This document shows, in pieces, positions 36,437 to 45,255 of a stretch of 64,000 nucleotides of DNA. This DNA comes from Bradyrhizobium lupini. GTDB taxonomy: Bacteria > Pseudomonadota > Alphaproteobacteria > Rhizobiales > Xanthobacteraceae. Made by a program: the position numbers and the translations under genes. The notes under the pieces were generated by a model that worked only from the letters and a program-made list of their open reading frames with translations, had not been told where the DNA came from and did not search any database. Within the stretch, counting starts at the first letter, position 1. Each line of letters starts with the position of its first letter. The DNA is taken from NCBI RefSeq assembly GCF_040939785.1, contig NZ_CP162553.1:496001-560000 (forward strand), written 5' to 3'.

Positions 36437-37300
36437 TCAGGCCGCCCTTCCCGTCAATCCCGTTGGCTTCACCAAGAGCACCAGCACCATCAGCACGAAC
36501 ACGACGGTGTTGGAGGCCTCGGGGTAGAAATATTTGGTCAGGCCTTCGATCACACCGAGCGCGAAGCCGGTGATGATGGACCCCATGATCGATCCCATGC
36601 CGCCGATCACGACCACCGCGAACACCACGATGATGAGGTCGGCGCCCATCAACGGCCGCACCTGGTTGATCGGCGCCGACAGCACGCCGGCGAGCGCTGC
36701 AAGGCCGACACCGAGGCCGTAGGTCAGCGTGATCATGCGCGGCACGTTGACGCCGAAGGCGCGCACGAGCGTCGGGTTTTCGGTGGCGGCGCGCAAATAG
36801 GCGCCGAGCCGCGTCTTCTCGATCAGAAACCAGGTCGCGATGCAGACCACCAGCGAGAAGATGACGACCCAGCCGCGATAGACCGGCAGGAACATGAAGC
36901 CGAGATTCATGCCGCCCTTGAGCTGGTCCGGAATGGCGTAAGGCAGGCCGGAGGAGCCGAAGTAGTTCTGAAACACGCCCTGCACGATCAGCGCAATGCC
37001 GAAGGTCAGCAGCAGGCCGTAGAGATGATCCAGCCCGGTCAGCCATTGCAGCATGGTCCGTTCCAGGATCATGCCGAAGATGCCGACGATAACAGGCGCA
37101 AGCAGCAACGCCCACCAGTAGTTGATGCCGCCGAGGTTCAGCAGGAAGTAGGCGACGAACGCGCCCATCATGTAGAGCGCGCCATGGGCGAAATTGATGA
37201 TGTTGAGCATGCCGAAGATCACGGCAAGCCCGAGACTGAGCAGCGCGTAGAACGAGCCGTTGATCAGTCCTACCAGTAGCTGAGCGTAAAGAGCCTGCAT
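36437..37300 (-). CDS. livH: Branched-chain amino acid-type ABC permease LivH
   Basis: 287 residues with about eight membrane segments. It opens with QLLVGLINGSFYALLSLGL and FGMLNIINFAHGALYMMGA, the LivH signature. It is separated from livK by a strong hairpin, which would lower its expression relative to the binding protein. Confidence 0.93.
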   Translation of the reverse strand: MQALYAQLLVGLINGSFYALLSLGLAVIFGMLNIINFAHGALYMMGAFVAYFLLNLGGINYWWALLLAPVIVGIFGMILERTMLQWLTGLDHLYGLLLTFGIALIVQGVFQNYFGSSGLPYAIPDQLKGGMNLGFMFLPVYRGWVVIFSLVVCIATWFLIEKTRLGAYLRAATENPTLVRAFGVNVPRMITLTYGLGVGLAALAGVLSAPINQVRPLMGADLIIVVFAVVVIGGMGSIMGSIITGFALGVIEGLTKYFYPEASNTVVFVLMVLVLLVKPTGLTGRAA

Positions 37301-37339
37301 CGATCCCGCACCTGGTCCCTTCGGCGTTCCCTGAAAGTC

Positions 37340-37365
37340 GCCCGCAGGCCTGATGGCCTGCGGGC
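37340..37365 (-). terminator. Hairpin between livK and livH
   Basis: An 11-bp perfect stem, GCCCGCAGGCC (37340-37350) with GGCCTGCGGGC (37355-37365), loop TGAT. On the transcribed (-) strand it lies just after livK and is followed by ACTTTC, so it can act as partial terminator or 3' stabiliser inside the operon. Confidence 0.7.
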
Positions 37366-37372
37366 GGTTAGC

Positions 37373-38596
37373 TTACTTCTTCAAGAGCGCGCACTTGCTC
37401 TCGGACAGCGGCGTGAAGGCCTGGTCGCCCGGCACCGTGCCGACCAGCTTGTAGAAGTCCCACGGTCCCTTGGACTCGGAGGGCTTCTTCACCTCGAACA
37501 GATAGGCATTGTGGATGGTGCGGCCGTTGGGCTGGATCTCGCCCTTGCCGAACAGATCGTCTTCCGTCGGCATCGACTTCATCTTCTCGACGACCTTGAC
37601 GCCGTCATGCGGGTTGCCGCCGAGCGCTTCCAGTGCCTTGAAATAGTGACGCACGCCCGCATAGACGCCGGCCTGCACCATGGTCGGCGGCGCGTTGTTC
37701 TTCATCTTCTCGGCGAAGCGCTTCGAGAACGCCCGGGTCTGGTCGTTCATGTCCCAGTAGAAGGTCTCGGTGAAGTTGAGGCCCTGTGCGGTCTCGAGCC
37801 CGATCGCCTTGACGTCGGTGAGGAACAGCAGCAGCGCCGCGAGCTTCTGGCCGCCCTTGACGATGCCGAACTCGGCCGCCTGCTTGATCGTGTTGGTGGT
37901 ATCGCCGCCGGCATTGGCAAGGCCGATGATCTTGGCCTTGGAAGCCTGCGCCTGCAGCAGGAAGGACGAGAAGTCCGGCGTGTTCAGCGGGTGCTTGACG
38001 CCGCCGACCACCTTGCCGCCATTTGCGGTAACGACAGCGGTGGTGTCGCGCTCCAGCGCCGCGCCAAAGGCGTAGTCCGCGGTCAGGAAGAACCACGTGT
38101 CGCCGCCGGCCTTCACCAGCGCCTGGCCGGTGGTGTGGGCAAGCATGTAGGTGTCGTAGGTCCAGTGCACCGTGTTGGGCGAGCACTGCGCGTTGGTCAA
38201 ATCCGAGGTCGCCGCGCCCGAGTTGATATAGACGCCGTTCTTTTCCTTGATGACGTTGTTGACCGCGAGCGCCACGCCGGAATTCGGCACGTCGACGATG
38301 AGGTCGACCTTGTCGACGTCGAACCATTGCCGCGCGATCGCGGTGCCGATGTCGGGCTTGTTCTGGTGATCACCCGAGATGATGTCGATCTTCCAGCCCT
38401 TCGCAGCCAGACCGGAATCTTCAATGGCCATCTGCGCGGCGAGCGTCGAGCCCGGCCCGCCAAGATCGGCATAGAGCCCGGACTGATCGGACAGCGCGCC
38501 GATCTTGACGGTCTTGTCCTGCGCGAAGGCTACGCCCGCGGTGGTCACGGCCAGCGCCGTGCCGAGCAGAAACGACGCAATCGACTTTGTCATCAT
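37373..38596 (-). CDS. livK: Branched-chain amino acid-type ABC substrate-binding protein
   Basis: 407 residues: a signal peptide ending GVAFAQD, then the Peripla_BP_6 fold starting KTVKIGALSDQSGLYADLGG. It is in the middle of the liv operon, between the ATPase and permease genes, with a hairpin after its stop. It is a close paralogue of the orphan protein at 22997-24223. The true ligand may be a branched-chain amino acid, an amide or another small organic compound. Confidence 0.93.
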   Translation of the reverse strand: MMTKSIASFLLGTALAVTTAGVAFAQDKTVKIGALSDQSGLYADLGGPGSTLAAQMAIEDSGLAAKGWKIDIISGDHQNKPDIGTAIARQWFDVDKVDLIVDVPNSGVALAVNNVIKEKNGVYINSGAATSDLTNAQCSPNTVHWTYDTYMLAHTTGQALVKAGGDTWFFLTADYAFGAALERDTTAVVTANGGKVVGGVKHPLNTPDFSSFLLQAQASKAKIIGLANAGGDTTNTIKQAAEFGIVKGGQKLAALLLFLTDVKAIGLETAQGLNFTETFYWDMNDQTRAFSKRFAEKMKNNAPPTMVQAGVYAGVRHYFKALEALGGNPHDGVKVVEKMKSMPTEDDLFGKGEIQPNGRTIHNAYLFEVKKPSESKGPWDFYKLVGTVPGDQAFTPLSESKCALLKK

Positions 38597-38629
38597 GCTA
38601 CTTCCCTATGAATCTTCTTGTTGGCAGTT

Positions 38630-39376
38630 CTAGACACCGAGATAGGTGTGGAGCTTGTCCATGTTGGCGGCGAGCTCCGCATTGGAAAATCCGTCAATGA
38701 TCTTGCCGTGCTCGACCACGTAATAGCGGTCAGCGACAGTGGATGCGAACCGGAAGTTCTGCTCGACCAGGAGGATCGTAAAACCCTCCTTCTTGAGCCG
38801 CGCAATGGTGTGGCCGATCTGCTGGATGATGACGGGCGCGAGACCCTCCGTCGGCTCGTCCAGCATCAGGAAGTTCGCGCCGGTGCGCAGGATGCGCGCG
38901 ATCGCGAGCATCTGCTGCTCGCCGCCGGAGAGTTTGGTTCCCTGGCTGTTGAGCCGTTCCTTCAGGTTCGGAAACAGATCGAAGATCTGCTCGAGCGGCA
39001 ATCCGCCGGGACGCACCACCGGTGGCAGCAGCAGGTTCTCGCGGACATCGAGGCTGGCGAAAATTCCCCGCTCTTCCGGGCAGAACGCGATTCCCATCCG
39101 CGCGATCTTGTCCGAGGTCGTGCGGATGATGTCCTGGTTATTGAACTTCACCGAGCCGGTGCGCTTGCCGATGATGCCCATGATCGACTTCAGCGTGGTG
39201 GTCTTGCCGGCGCCGTTGCGCCCGAGCAGGGTGACGACCTCGCCCGCGTTCACGTCGAAGTTGATCCCGTGCAGGATGTGGGACTCGCCGTACCAAGCTT
39301 CGAGGTTGCGGACCTGGAGGAGGTTGCCGCCGCTCGCGGCCTTTGCGGGAGCTTCCGCCGTTGCAGTCTCAGCCAT
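38630..39376 (-). CDS. livF: Branched-chain amino acid-type ABC ATPase LivF
   Basis: 248 residues. Walker A GRNGAGKTT, signature KLSGGEQQMLAIAR, Walker B FLMLDEPTEGLAP and the switch His region are present. About 20 Ala/Glu-rich residues precede the ABC domain. It overlaps the end of livG by 8 bases, so translation is likely coupled. Confidence 0.94.
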   Translation of the reverse strand: MAETATAEAPAKAASGGNLLQVRNLEAWYGESHILHGINFDVNAGEVVTLLGRNGAGKTTTLKSIMGIIGKRTGSVKFNNQDIIRTTSDKIARMGIAFCPEERGIFASLDVRENLLLPPVVRPGGLPLEQIFDLFPNLKERLNSQGTKLSGGEQQMLAIARILRTGANFLMLDEPTEGLAPVIIQQIGHTIARLKKEGFTILLVEQNFRFASTVADRYYVVEHGKIIDGFSNAELAANMDKLHTYLGV

Positions 39377-40124
39377 GACCGGCTCCCAGATAGGCTTCCT
39401 TGACGCGTTCGTCCTTGGTGAGCTCGCTGTAATGGCCTTGCGCCAGCACCTGGCCGCGCGTCAACACGGTGATGATGTCGGAGAGATTGGCAACGACGCT
39501 CAGATTATGCTCGACCATCAGGATGGTGTATTTCGCGGAGATGCGCTTGATCAACGCCGCGATCTTGTCGATGTCCTCGTGGCCCATGCCGGCCATCGGC
39601 TCGTCCAGCAGCATCATCTCCGGGTCGAGCGCGAGCGTGGTTGCGATCTCCAGTGCGCGCTTGCGCCCGTAGGGCATCTCGACCGCGGGCGTATTGGAAA
39701 ACTCGCTGAGGCCGACATCGTTCAACAGCTCGCGCGCGCGATCGTTGAATTGGTTGAGGACGGACTTGGAGCGCCAGAAATCGAAGGAGCTGCCGTGCTG
39801 GCGCTGAAGCGCGACGCGCACGTTTTCCAGCGCGGTGAGATGGGGAAATACCGCCGAGATCTGGAACGAGCGAACCAGCCCCAGGCGAGCCACGTCGGCG
39901 GGCGCCATCGCGGTGATGTCCTGCCCCTTGTACAGGATTTTTCCGGCAGACGGTTTGAGGAACTTGGTCAAAAGATTGAAGCACGTCGTCTTGCCGGCGC
40001 CGTTCGGGCCGATCAACGCGTGAATGCTCCCACGGCGAACCTTGAGCGCAACGTCGCGGACGGCGAAGAAGCCCGCGAACTCCTTGGTCAAGCCTTCCGT
40101 TTCGAGAATGAACTCATCGGCCAA
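39369..40124 (-). CDS. livG: Branched-chain amino acid-type ABC ATPase LivG
   Basis: 251 residues if started at the TTG at 40124 (reads LADEFILETEGL), which has GGGGGA at 40138-40133, 8 bases upstream; the open frame to 40148 adds an unlikely MCGQGENC. Walker A GPNGAGKTT, signature-region MPYGRKRALEIA, Walker B MLLDEPMAGMG. LivG-type signature motifs often lack the canonical SGG, as here. It is the first gene of the liv operon. Confidence 0.92.
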   Translation of the reverse strand: MADEFILETEGLTKEFAGFFAVRDVALKVRRGSIHALIGPNGAGKTTCFNLLTKFLKPSAGKILYKGQDITAMAPADVARLGLVRSFQISAVFPHLTALENVRVALQRQHGSSFDFWRSKSVLNQFNDRARELLNDVGLSEFSNTPAVEMPYGRKRALEIATTLALDPEMMLLDEPMAGMGHEDIDKIAALIKRISAKYTILMVEHNLSVVANLSDIITVLTRGQVLAQGHYSELTKDERVKEAYLGAGHG

Positions 40125-40460
40125 ACAGTTTTCCCCCTGCCCGCACAACGCGCGTGGCTATCCTTGTTGCTTCGGCTTTCCGGAGGCCCTTGGAGCCACT
40201 CCCTGGAGCCCATCCGGAACGCCGCCTCCGGGCGCGGAATATGCCGGAGGTGACGGGGGTTAGGCAAGGCGGAAAGCTGAGCAGGTCAGGCCTCCGGCCG
40301 GGAGACTTATGCTCCCTTAGTCGGACATGTTTTGATGTCGCGCCTGCCCGGCTTCCCGGTTCGCAAAGCGCCGGTCATCAAGCCGTCGTTAACGGTCTTT
40401 CGTTCCATGCGCCAGCCTTCATAGAAAATTTTCCCGCAGCGAGGATCATGCGCGGGTTTC
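40125..40460. other. Divergent intergenic region between liv operon and PAS gene
   Basis: 336 bases between divergently transcribed genes, so it must hold the promoters of both. I see no convincing sigma-70 consensus pair, no clear operator and no credible ORF. The GC-rich first half (to about 40310) has several short CCGG-containing inverted repeats. Confidence 0.5.
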
Positions 40461-41144
40461 ATGCGTCCGGAATTTCTATTCGCCGGGAATATTGTCTTGG
40501 ATTTTGCAAGCGCGGCTCCTTCCGTGGTCAAGTCGATCAGGCAGCGTGATCTCCTGAACACGTGGCTGCGGCTCTATGCGCGCGAGCAGACGGCCCCGGC
40601 GATCTGGGAGTACCAGCCTGCGCGGCTCGAGGAAGAGCTCTCCGATCTGATCTATTATACGGTGGATGCGTCGATGCCGACACCGCGTCTGACCATCCAG
40701 AGCGAAGGCACGCGCATCTCGCGCGCCTATGGACACACCGGCAAGGGCGTTCTGCTCGACGACTATATCGGGCCGCGTCTCGCGCCCCTGGTGATGCCGG
40801 TCTATCATGAATGCGTGGCGCGTGGGCTGCCTGTCTACAGCGTTGCCGACGTCGATGACATCTACGGCCGTATCGTCGCCTATGAGCGCCTGCTGCTGCC
40901 GTTCCAGAGCGACGGCAAGGTCTGTCACATCATCGCGTCGCTCAAGACCTTCTGCGAGGACGGCGGCTTCGAGATCAAGAATCTGATGCGCGGAAATGAC
41001 GCGCTGCCGCGCCCGAGATTGCGCGCGGTGATCGACCACGACCTGTTCCATCGCACCCCGGGCCGCATCGCGCCGGCCGAACTGGTCGAGTTCGCGGACC
41101 AGCAGGGCTCAGGTGTTCCCACCGAGATCATCGAGCTGAACTAG
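40461..41144 (+). CDS. PAS-domain protein (PAS_5-like)
   Basis: 227 residues. The region DLLNTWLRLYAREQTAPAIW through VLLDDYIGPRLAPL fits the PAS_5 family (PF07310) found widely in rhizobia, a soluble PAS-like domain without an attached output domain. The last 50 residues (LPRPRLRAVIDHDLFHRTPG) are polar. A sensory or binding role is likely by fold, but ligand and partner are unknown. The start is taken at ATG 40461. Confidence 0.65.
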   Translation: MRPEFLFAGNIVLDFASAAPSVVKSIRQRDLLNTWLRLYAREQTAPAIWEYQPARLEEELSDLIYYTVDASMPTPRLTIQSEGTRISRAYGHTGKGVLLDDYIGPRLAPLVMPVYHECVARGLPVYSVADVDDIYGRIVAYERLLLPFQSDGKVCHIIASLKTFCEDGGFEIKNLMRGNDALPRPRLRAVIDHDLFHRTPGRIAPAELVEFADQQGSGVPTEIIELN

Positions 41145-41147
41145 CGG

Positions 41148-41522
41148 TCAGCGCGATTTGGCGGCGGCTTCCTTGGTCGTGACTTCCTTGGCATAGATCT
41201 CCGGCTTGAAGCCGACCAGCAGCTTGCCGCCGACTTCAAGCACCGGCCGCTTGATCATCGATGGTTGCGCTAGCATCAACGCCAGCGCCTTTTTCTCGGA
41301 GAGGCCTTCCTTGTCGGCATCGGGCAGCTTCTTGAAAGTCGTGCCGGCGCGGTTGAGCAGCGTCTCCCAACCGACCTTCTCGCTCCACTGCTTGAGCTTG
41401 TCCTTCTCCACGCCCGCCGTCTTGTAGTCGTGAAACGCGTAGGCGACGCCATGGCTGTCGAGCCAGGCGCGCGCCTTCTTCATGGTGTCGCAGTTCTTGA
41501 TGCCGTAGATGATGTTGGGCAA
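41148..41522 (-). CDS. ArsC/Spx-family reductase-like protein (YffB type)
   Basis: 124 residues from a TTG at 41522, with GAGGAA 5 bases upstream; the frame extends to 41558 without a site. The thioredoxin-like start NIIYGIKNCDTMKKARAWL has the single active-site Cys, and AGVEKDKLKQWSEKVGWETLLNRAGTT is typical of the ArsC-related YffB/Spx group. No second redox Cys is seen. Arsenate reduction is not proven for this subgroup and no ars genes are nearby. Confidence 0.8.
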   Translation of the reverse strand: MPNIIYGIKNCDTMKKARAWLDSHGVAYAFHDYKTAGVEKDKLKQWSEKVGWETLLNRAGTTFKKLPDADKEGLSEKKALALMLAQPSMIKRPVLEVGGKLLVGFKPEIYAKEVTTKEAAAKSR

Positions 41523-41629
41523 AGCGTTCCTCGCGCATGCGTCGTATCGTGATCCCAAGGCGTTGTACGCAACTCCGGTTCGCGCGACAATATTGCGAAA
41601 ACGATGCCAGCTCTTCGAACGGACACTCC

Positions 41630-42001
41630 ATGCACGTCACCCACGATCCAGCCGCGACCGCATCGCCGACCATCAACTTCGACACTTTTCTCGCGGTCGA
41701 TATCCGCGTCGGGACCATCGTCGATGCAAAGCCGTTCCCCGAGGCGCGCAAGCCGGCCTGGCGGCTGTGGATCGACTTCGGTCCCGCGATCGGCGTGCGC
41801 AAGAGCTCGGCGCAGATCACCGAAAATCATCCGCTTGAAACGCTAGTGGGCCAACAGGTGGCTGCGGTCGTGAATTTCCCGCCGCGCCAGATCGGCCCCG
41901 TTGTCTCGGAGGTGCTGACCCTCGGTTTCCCCGATGCCGACGGCAAGGTCGTGCTGGTGCAGCCGAGCAAGCCCGTGCCGAACGGCGGACGGCTGTTCTA
42001 G
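41630..42001 (+). CDS. csaA: CsaA-type tRNA-binding domain protein
   Basis: 123 residues from ATG 41630 (MHVTHDPA). An OB-fold tRNA_bind domain: FLAVDIRVGTIVDAKPFPEA, then SSAQITENHP and VNFPPRQIGPVVSEVLTLGF, the features of CsaA, a small dimeric export-related chaperone that can also bind tRNA. It is divergent from the ArsC-like gene, 107 bases between starts. Confidence 0.88.
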   Translation: MHVTHDPAATASPTINFDTFLAVDIRVGTIVDAKPFPEARKPAWRLWIDFGPAIGVRKSSAQITENHPLETLVGQQVAAVVNFPPRQIGPVVSEVLTLGFPDADGKVVLVQPSKPVPNGGRLF

Positions 42002-42110
42002 GACCGCGCGCTCAAGGGGCGTTTCCTGGCCGCCGGGGGCGCCTTTGAAGGTTACCTCCTGTTTCCCGGCCCCCGGTTCCTCGGGCTTGACCACGATACC
42101 CTTTCATAAT

Positions 42111-42200
42111 AAAAATGACTGACTGATCGTTTTTTATCAAATCAGTGTTGCGAAGCCGCTTGTCCTGCAGAACGACTAAAACGATTGATTTGTCATTTTT
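42111..42200 (+). promoter_or_regulatory. Inverted-repeat pair upstream of the TetR/TauE operon
   Basis: AAAAATGACTGACTGATCG (42111-42129) and CGATTGATTTGTCATTTTT (42182-42200) are inverted copies (13 of 19 positions, with perfect outer AAAAATGAC/GTCATTTTT). The second copy ends 13 bases before the TetR start codon. The region is AT-rich, unlike its surroundings. It is a candidate binding region for the TetR protein, possibly with looping; the promoter probably lies between. Confidence 0.5.
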
Positions 42201-42213
42201 TTGTGGATGGCGA

Positions 42214-42846
42214 ATGCCGAAAATCAGCGACAAGCAACGTGAAGGCCGGCGGCAGCAGATTCTCGAAGCCGCCCTTGCCTGCTTCGCCGAGGACGGTTTT
42301 CACCAGACCGGGATGGCCGACATCGTCAAACGGTCGGGGCTGAGCCACGGTGCGGTCTATCTCTACTTCCAGAGCAAGGACGATCTGATCGAGGCACTCG
42401 CCGACGACCGGCATCGGCGCGAGGCCGTGCTCAATTCGGTCGCGCAAGGATCCGGCGATCCGATCGAAGGACTTCACGCGCTGGTCGGCGTCTACGCGCA
42501 ATGGCTCACCGACTCCGCCGGCGAAGCGCGCCGCCGTGTCGGCATCCATGGCTGGGCCGAAGCCCTACGCAACCGCCGCGTCCGCACCAGCGTCGTGGAA
42601 GGCATCGACATGCCCCGCGCCCTGATCGTCGCCCTGGTCGAGCGGGGCCAGCATGACGGCCTCATCAAACGCGATCTCGGTGCGGAAGCGATCGCGCGCG
42701 TGCTGATCGCGATCTTCCAGGGTTTTGTGCTGCAAAAATGCTGGGGCCAGGATTTTGACATCGAGGCCTGCATGGCGGCCGTGACCGGCGTGATCGATGG
42801 ATTTCGCACCACAAAGGCCGACGTCAAGCGACGGACCAGGAGCTGA
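42214..42846 (+). CDS. TetR family transcriptional regulator
   Basis: 210 residues from the ATG at 42214 (MPKISDKQREGR). The N-terminal TetR helix-turn-helix is clear: ILEAALACFAEDGFHQTGM, then IVKRSGLSHGAVYLYFQSKDDL. The C-terminal ligand domain is typical in size. It ends 3 bases before the TauE/SafE gene, so the two are cotranscribed and the regulator most likely controls the exporter and itself. Confidence 0.9.
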   Translation: MPKISDKQREGRRQQILEAALACFAEDGFHQTGMADIVKRSGLSHGAVYLYFQSKDDLIEALADDRHRREAVLNSVAQGSGDPIEGLHALVGVYAQWLTDSAGEARRRVGIHGWAEALRNRRVRTSVVEGIDMPRALIVALVERGQHDGLIKRDLGAEAIARVLIAIFQGFVLQKCWGQDFDIEACMAAVTGVIDGFRTTKADVKRRTRS

Positions 42847-42849
42847 GCG

Positions 42850-43632
42850 ATGTCGTGGGTCCATGACCTGCTCGCAGGCATTGGGGTCGGCCTCATCGGC
42901 GGGCTGACATCGGGCTTCATGGGCACGAGTCCCGGAGGCGGCCTCGTGATTTTCAGCGTACTGCTACTGGGCGCCGAGCAACACGTCGCCCAGGGGACAT
43001 CGCTGATCACGCAGGTTCCACCGACGGGACTCGCGGGCGTTCGCCGCTACTGGCAGAGCGGCAATCGCAGCCCGTTGCTGTGGATCGTCTGGATCGGCAT
43101 CGGGTCTCTCTTCGGCGGTGCCGGCGGCGGCTACGCTGCGGCCGCAGTCTCCGACTCGGTGTTGCAATGGACCTACGTCGTCTATCTCGTCGCGCTGATC
43201 GCTCTCCTGATCCTGCGCCGCGACCGCGAGGAGAAAAGCAATGAGACCTGCGACCGAGACAAGCTGCCTTGGCTGCCGCTGCTCCTCATCGGCATGCTTG
43301 CCGGATTTTCCTCCGGCTTCATGGGCATCGGCGGTGGGCTCGCGATCACCGTCGGGCTCGCGGCGGGCCTGCGGGTGCCGCAGCATCAGGCCCAGCTCGT
43401 CAGCCTCGTCTTCTCGGTCATCCCGACCAATATTCCGGCGGCCTGGATCTACTGGAGCAAGGGCCTCATGGTCGGCTGGCCTGCCATCATCGGCATCCTT
43501 GCCGGCCTCTGGGTCGGCACCGATCTCGGCGCACGCGCGGCTAATGGCGTCAGCAAATCGGTGCTGCGCCGGGTCATGATCGCCCTCATCTTGCTGATGG
43601 CGCTCTACATGACCCACAAGGCGCTAACCTGA
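42850..43632 (+). CDS. TauE/SafE family anion exporter, second copy
   Basis: 260 residues, about eight membrane segments in two repeats, each with the family Gly-rich signature (LTSGFMGTSPGGGLVIFSVL and FSSGFMGIGGGLAITVG). It follows the TetR gene by 3 bases. The specific anion is not known; control by a dedicated TetR suggests a particular small-molecule inducer. Confidence 0.88.
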   Translation: MSWVHDLLAGIGVGLIGGLTSGFMGTSPGGGLVIFSVLLLGAEQHVAQGTSLITQVPPTGLAGVRRYWQSGNRSPLLWIVWIGIGSLFGGAGGGYAAAAVSDSVLQWTYVVYLVALIALLILRRDREEKSNETCDRDKLPWLPLLLIGMLAGFSSGFMGIGGGLAITVGLAAGLRVPQHQAQLVSLVFSVIPTNIPAAWIYWSKGLMVGWPAIIGILAGLWVGTDLGARAANGVSKSVLRRVMIALILLMALYMTHKALT

Positions 43633-43634
43633 TC

Positions 43635-44360
43635 TCACGGCCGCTTCGGAATGTTCAGCCCGCGCTCGACCGCCGGACGCGCCAGCCCGCGGTCGAGCCA
43701 GGCGGCGACGGATTTGAACTGGCTGAACTCGACGAGATCGCGGGCGCCGTAGAACCCGATGAGGTTGCGCACCCAGCCGAGCATGGAGATGTCCGCGATG
43801 GTGTAATCGTCGTCCATGAACCATTGCCGGCCGGCAAGATGCATCTCCATCACCCCGAGCAGCCGCTTGGCTTCGCCCACGTAGCGCTCGAGCGGCCGCT
43901 TGTCCTCGAAGTCCTTGCCGGCGAATTTGTGGAAAAAGCCGACCTGGCCGAACATCGGCCCGATGCCGCCCATCTGGAAATGCAGCCACTGGATGGTCTG
44001 ATAACGGCGCGCGGCGTCCTGCGGCAGCAGCTTGCCGGTCTTCTCCGCGAGGTATTGCAGGATCGCCCCGGACTCGAACAGCGGCAGCGGCCTGCCGCCG
44101 GGACCATCGGGATCGAGGATCGCCGGGATCTTGCCGTTCGGATTGAGCGAGAGGAATTCCGGCGTCTTCTGGTCATCCTTGCCGAAATCGACGAGATGGA
44201 CTTCGTAGGGAAGCCCGATCTCTTCCAGCATGATCGAGACCTTGACGCCGTTCGGCGTCGGTAGCGAATAAAGCTGGAGCAGCTCCGGTTGCTTGGCCGG
44301 CCAGCGCTTGGTGATGGGAAAGGCGGACAGATCGGACATCAGGACCCCGGCTTCGTTCAT
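43635..44360 (-). CDS. Glutathione S-transferase (Nu-class/YfcG-like)
   Basis: Up to 241 residues. The thioredoxin-like domain has LYSLPTPNGVKVSIMLEE (Nu-class TPNG motif, where Thr/Asn replace the catalytic Ser/Tyr), the cis-Pro NPNGKIPAILD and the glutathione-binding ESGAILQYLAEK. The C-terminal helical domain follows. Nu-class members act as disulphide-bond reductases with glutathione. The start may be ATG 44360 or ATG 44339 (MSDLSAFP). Convergent with the TauE gene, 2 bases apart. Confidence 0.9.
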   Translation of the reverse strand: MNEAGVLMSDLSAFPITKRWPAKQPELLQLYSLPTPNGVKVSIMLEEIGLPYEVHLVDFGKDDQKTPEFLSLNPNGKIPAILDPDGPGGRPLPLFESGAILQYLAEKTGKLLPQDAARRYQTIQWLHFQMGGIGPMFGQVGFFHKFAGKDFEDKRPLERYVGEAKRLLGVMEMHLAGRQWFMDDDYTIADISMLGWVRNLIGFYGARDLVEFSQFKSVAAWLDRGLARPAVERGLNIPKRP

Positions 44361-44432
44361 GAGATGCCGCCTAGTCTAGGCGAGCGGACGAACGACGCAA
44401 GGTCGAGTAGTCAGGTCATTTTCCCGTACAGG

Positions 44433-44576
44433 TCACAATGGCCGCAGCAAATGGTTGGTGGCGTGCATCACATCGCGCTGTGCGCGTTGCTCGATGAAGA
44501 GCTGGCCGGTGACGAGCAGTGCTCCGGTGAAGACGAGCGCAAGCATCGCGGTCGCGAACTGACTGACATCCCTCAT
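44433..44576 (-). CDS. Small single-pass membrane protein, 47 aa
   Basis: From ATG 44576: MRDVSQF, a membrane helix (ATAMLALVFTGALLVTG), then a short polar C-terminus ending HLLRPL. The frame extends upstream to 44648 without better signals. It lies between the GST gene and a pseudogene. Composition supports a real small membrane protein, but no homologue is recognised. Confidence 0.4.
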   Translation of the reverse strand: MRDVSQFATAMLALVFTGALLVTGQLFIEQRAQRDVMHATNHLLRPL

Positions 44577-44690
44577 CGGACGAGCTTCTCCGTGTTCGGT
44601 TCGCACGAGGAACGCGGGCCAGCCGTCGTCTGTTCCTGCAAGCTTCAAATAAATTGCAGCTTTTTCCCGGCTCCTCGCACCCCGACGGCC

Positions 44691-45255
44691 TCAATAATTG
44701 ATCTCCATCCGCAAGCCCCGCGGATCGGTCTCCTCCCCGCCGAACCGCTGCGTGCTGTCGCGTGCCGCGATCGCGCAGGCACAGGCGTCGATCAGATCGT
44801 CACCGCCGATGCCGGTGCCATGTCGTTGAGTCAGCCATGTCGGCAAGCGCCCGAAGCCGCGCTGCTGCAGGAGTGCGATGCGCTGCCCGCGGCCCTCCGC
44901 CGATGTCTTCTTTGCAAGCCGGACCCGCCCAGCCAAATTCCGGATGCGCTTCGCCGATGGTCGCCTGCCGCGCCGGCGTCATGATCGCGTCGACGTCCCT
45001 GATCTTGTCCCTGATGTTCCAGAGCTGCGCCGATACGCCCCTGCCCTTGCCCTCGCGCTCCCAGTAGTGGCGATTGGCTGCCGCCATATCGGCGAACGTC
45101 CAGAGATCGCGGCGGGCGCCGAGAAACACGGCGGGACCGACCAGCTCGCGTGCGCGCAAATCGCAGATGCGATAACCACTCCATTTCAATCCGATCGGCA
45201 TGTCGATCATCGCCCGGGCATGCGGCAGCGCGAGCAGCCGCTCAAGACCCGGCCG
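44691..45255 (-). pseudogene. DUF429 protein remnant, N-terminus lost and frameshifted
   Basis: The visible part begins mid-domain with LLALPHARAMIDMPIGLKW, the DUF429 active-site-like IDMPIGL, and continues YRICDLRARELVG and KIRDVDAIMTPARQ. Near 44935 the frame must change to continue as LAGRVRLAKKTSAEGRGQ, then GGDDLIDACACAIAA and a typical DUF429 end (LRMEINY, stop 44691). The usual 40-50 N-terminal residues are missing; the upstream DNA is instead the end of an AhpD-like gene. Both truncation and frameshift make it non-functional. DUF429 members have a predicted nuclease-like fold. Confidence 0.75.
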
